From NCBI GenBank assembly GCA_943329165.2, contig CALQCV020000003.1, positions 1-24,148 on the forward strand: a stretch of 24,148 bases of DNA, written 5' to 3'. Below the pieces are notes generated by a model. It had not been told where the DNA came from and searched no databases. It was given only the letters and a program-made list of their open reading frames with translations. Positions 23,838 to 24,148 of this stretch are shown piece after piece (the first letter of the stretch is position 1; each line of letters opens with the position of its first letter). Origin of the DNA: Candidatus Nitrotoga sp. CP45. GTDB taxonomy: Bacteria; Bacteroidota; Bacteroidia; Flavobacteriales; Flavobacteriaceae. A program made the translations under genes and the position numbers.

Positions 23838-24148
23838 ATGAAAAAGATACTATTTCTACTCTTTATAATAATCACTTTCTCCGGTTGCGAAAAGGACGAT
23901 ATCTGTATAGATGAAACTACTCCCCGATTGATATTAGAGTTTTATGACATTTCAAATCCGTCGAATTTGAAGAGTGTAGTGAACTTATTGATAACTGGCG
24001 AAGGACAAACAGCATTGGGCACTTTTAATGGAGTTAGTAAAATAGAGCTCCCGATAGATATTACAGAAGATACAACCCAATATAGTTTGATATTAAACAG
24101 TACAAGTTTAACCGGTGCGAATGAAGACTCGCTTAAATTTAATTACAC
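23838..24148 (+). CDS. DUF6452-type lipoprotein, cut off at the window end
   Basis: First 103 codons of an open frame that runs past the window end. MKKILFLLFIIITFSGC is a lipoprotein signal, with the modified Cys at 17. The following residues EKDDI match the flavobacterial lipoprotein export signal (Lys followed by two acidic residues at +3 to +5), so the mature protein is probably on the cell surface. The body CIDETTPRLILEFYDISNPSNL resembles the DUF6452 family as I recall it, which is often found after rlmD in flavobacteria. No function is known. The stop is beyond the window. Confidence 0.7.
   Translation, partial: MKKILFLLFIIITFSGCEKDDICIDETTPRLILEFYDISNPSNLKSVVNLLITGEGQTALGTFNGVSKIELPIDITEDTTQYSLILNSTSLTGANEDSLKFNY

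Noticed and set aside
1..24148. tRNA, rRNA, insertion sequence, prophage or secretion-system genes
   Set aside because: None was recognised on either strand; no transposase, integrase or tRNA-like cloverleaf was seen by eye.

Overview
The window looks like chromosomal DNA of a Flavobacterium-type member of the Bacteroidota. It is AT-rich and has no Shine-Dalgarno-like purine runs before its genes. Several starts are preceded by the Bacteroidota -7 promoter word TAnnTTTG. Its gene content is also typical of the group: fused thrA, BrxC/YtxJ bacilliredoxin, a DUF6452-type lipoprotein with a surface-export signal, and a PF05618-ATP-grasp fusion. This is housekeeping DNA, with no phage, insertion sequence, CRISPR array, rRNA or tRNA that I can see. 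The taxonomic call is an inference from these features.

Layout. 44-4060: clpC, a long hairpin terminator, then a RimB/RimK-like fusion. 4061-4497: a gap with a possible membrane-protein remnant and a long nested inverted repeat. 4498-6403: a small cupin gene converging on hutH (histidine ammonia-lyase). 6598-11608: the threonine operon. It starts with an unannotated 33-codon ORF that has six Thr codons and one Ile codon within ten codons (a likely attenuation leader peptide), followed by thrA (aspartokinase-homoserine dehydrogenase), thrB and thrC. 11733-14889: a lipoprotein gene, then overlapping proA-proB. 15077-15478: BrxC/YtxJ-like protein on the minus strand, divergent from clpB (15638-18241). 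18426-22282, all minus strand: rocD, an NRAMP-like transporter, an OsmC-like protein and a DUF1697 protein. 22360-24148: rlmD and the first 103 codons of a DUF6452-type lipoprotein.

How the genes work together. thrABC with the leader converts aspartate to threonine, probably under threonine-sensing control. ProB and ProA make glutamate semialdehyde, and RocD makes the same intermediate from ornithine, so both entries to proline are present. ClpC (with a ClpP-docking loop) and ClpB (without one) are the degradation and disaggregation AAA+ machines. OsmC and the bacilliredoxin belong to thiol and peroxide defence.

The most interesting material lies between genes. The first item is the thr leader. 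The second is a series of gaps (after clpC, 4238-4346, thrA/thrB, thrB/thrC, proB/ytxJ, rlmD/DUF6452) holding long hairpins made by reiterating a short word, with a different word in each gap. REP-like palindromes also occur. Within proteins, RocD has a four-cysteine insert next to its active site, and the NRAMP-like transporter has replaced the family's metal-selecting residues.
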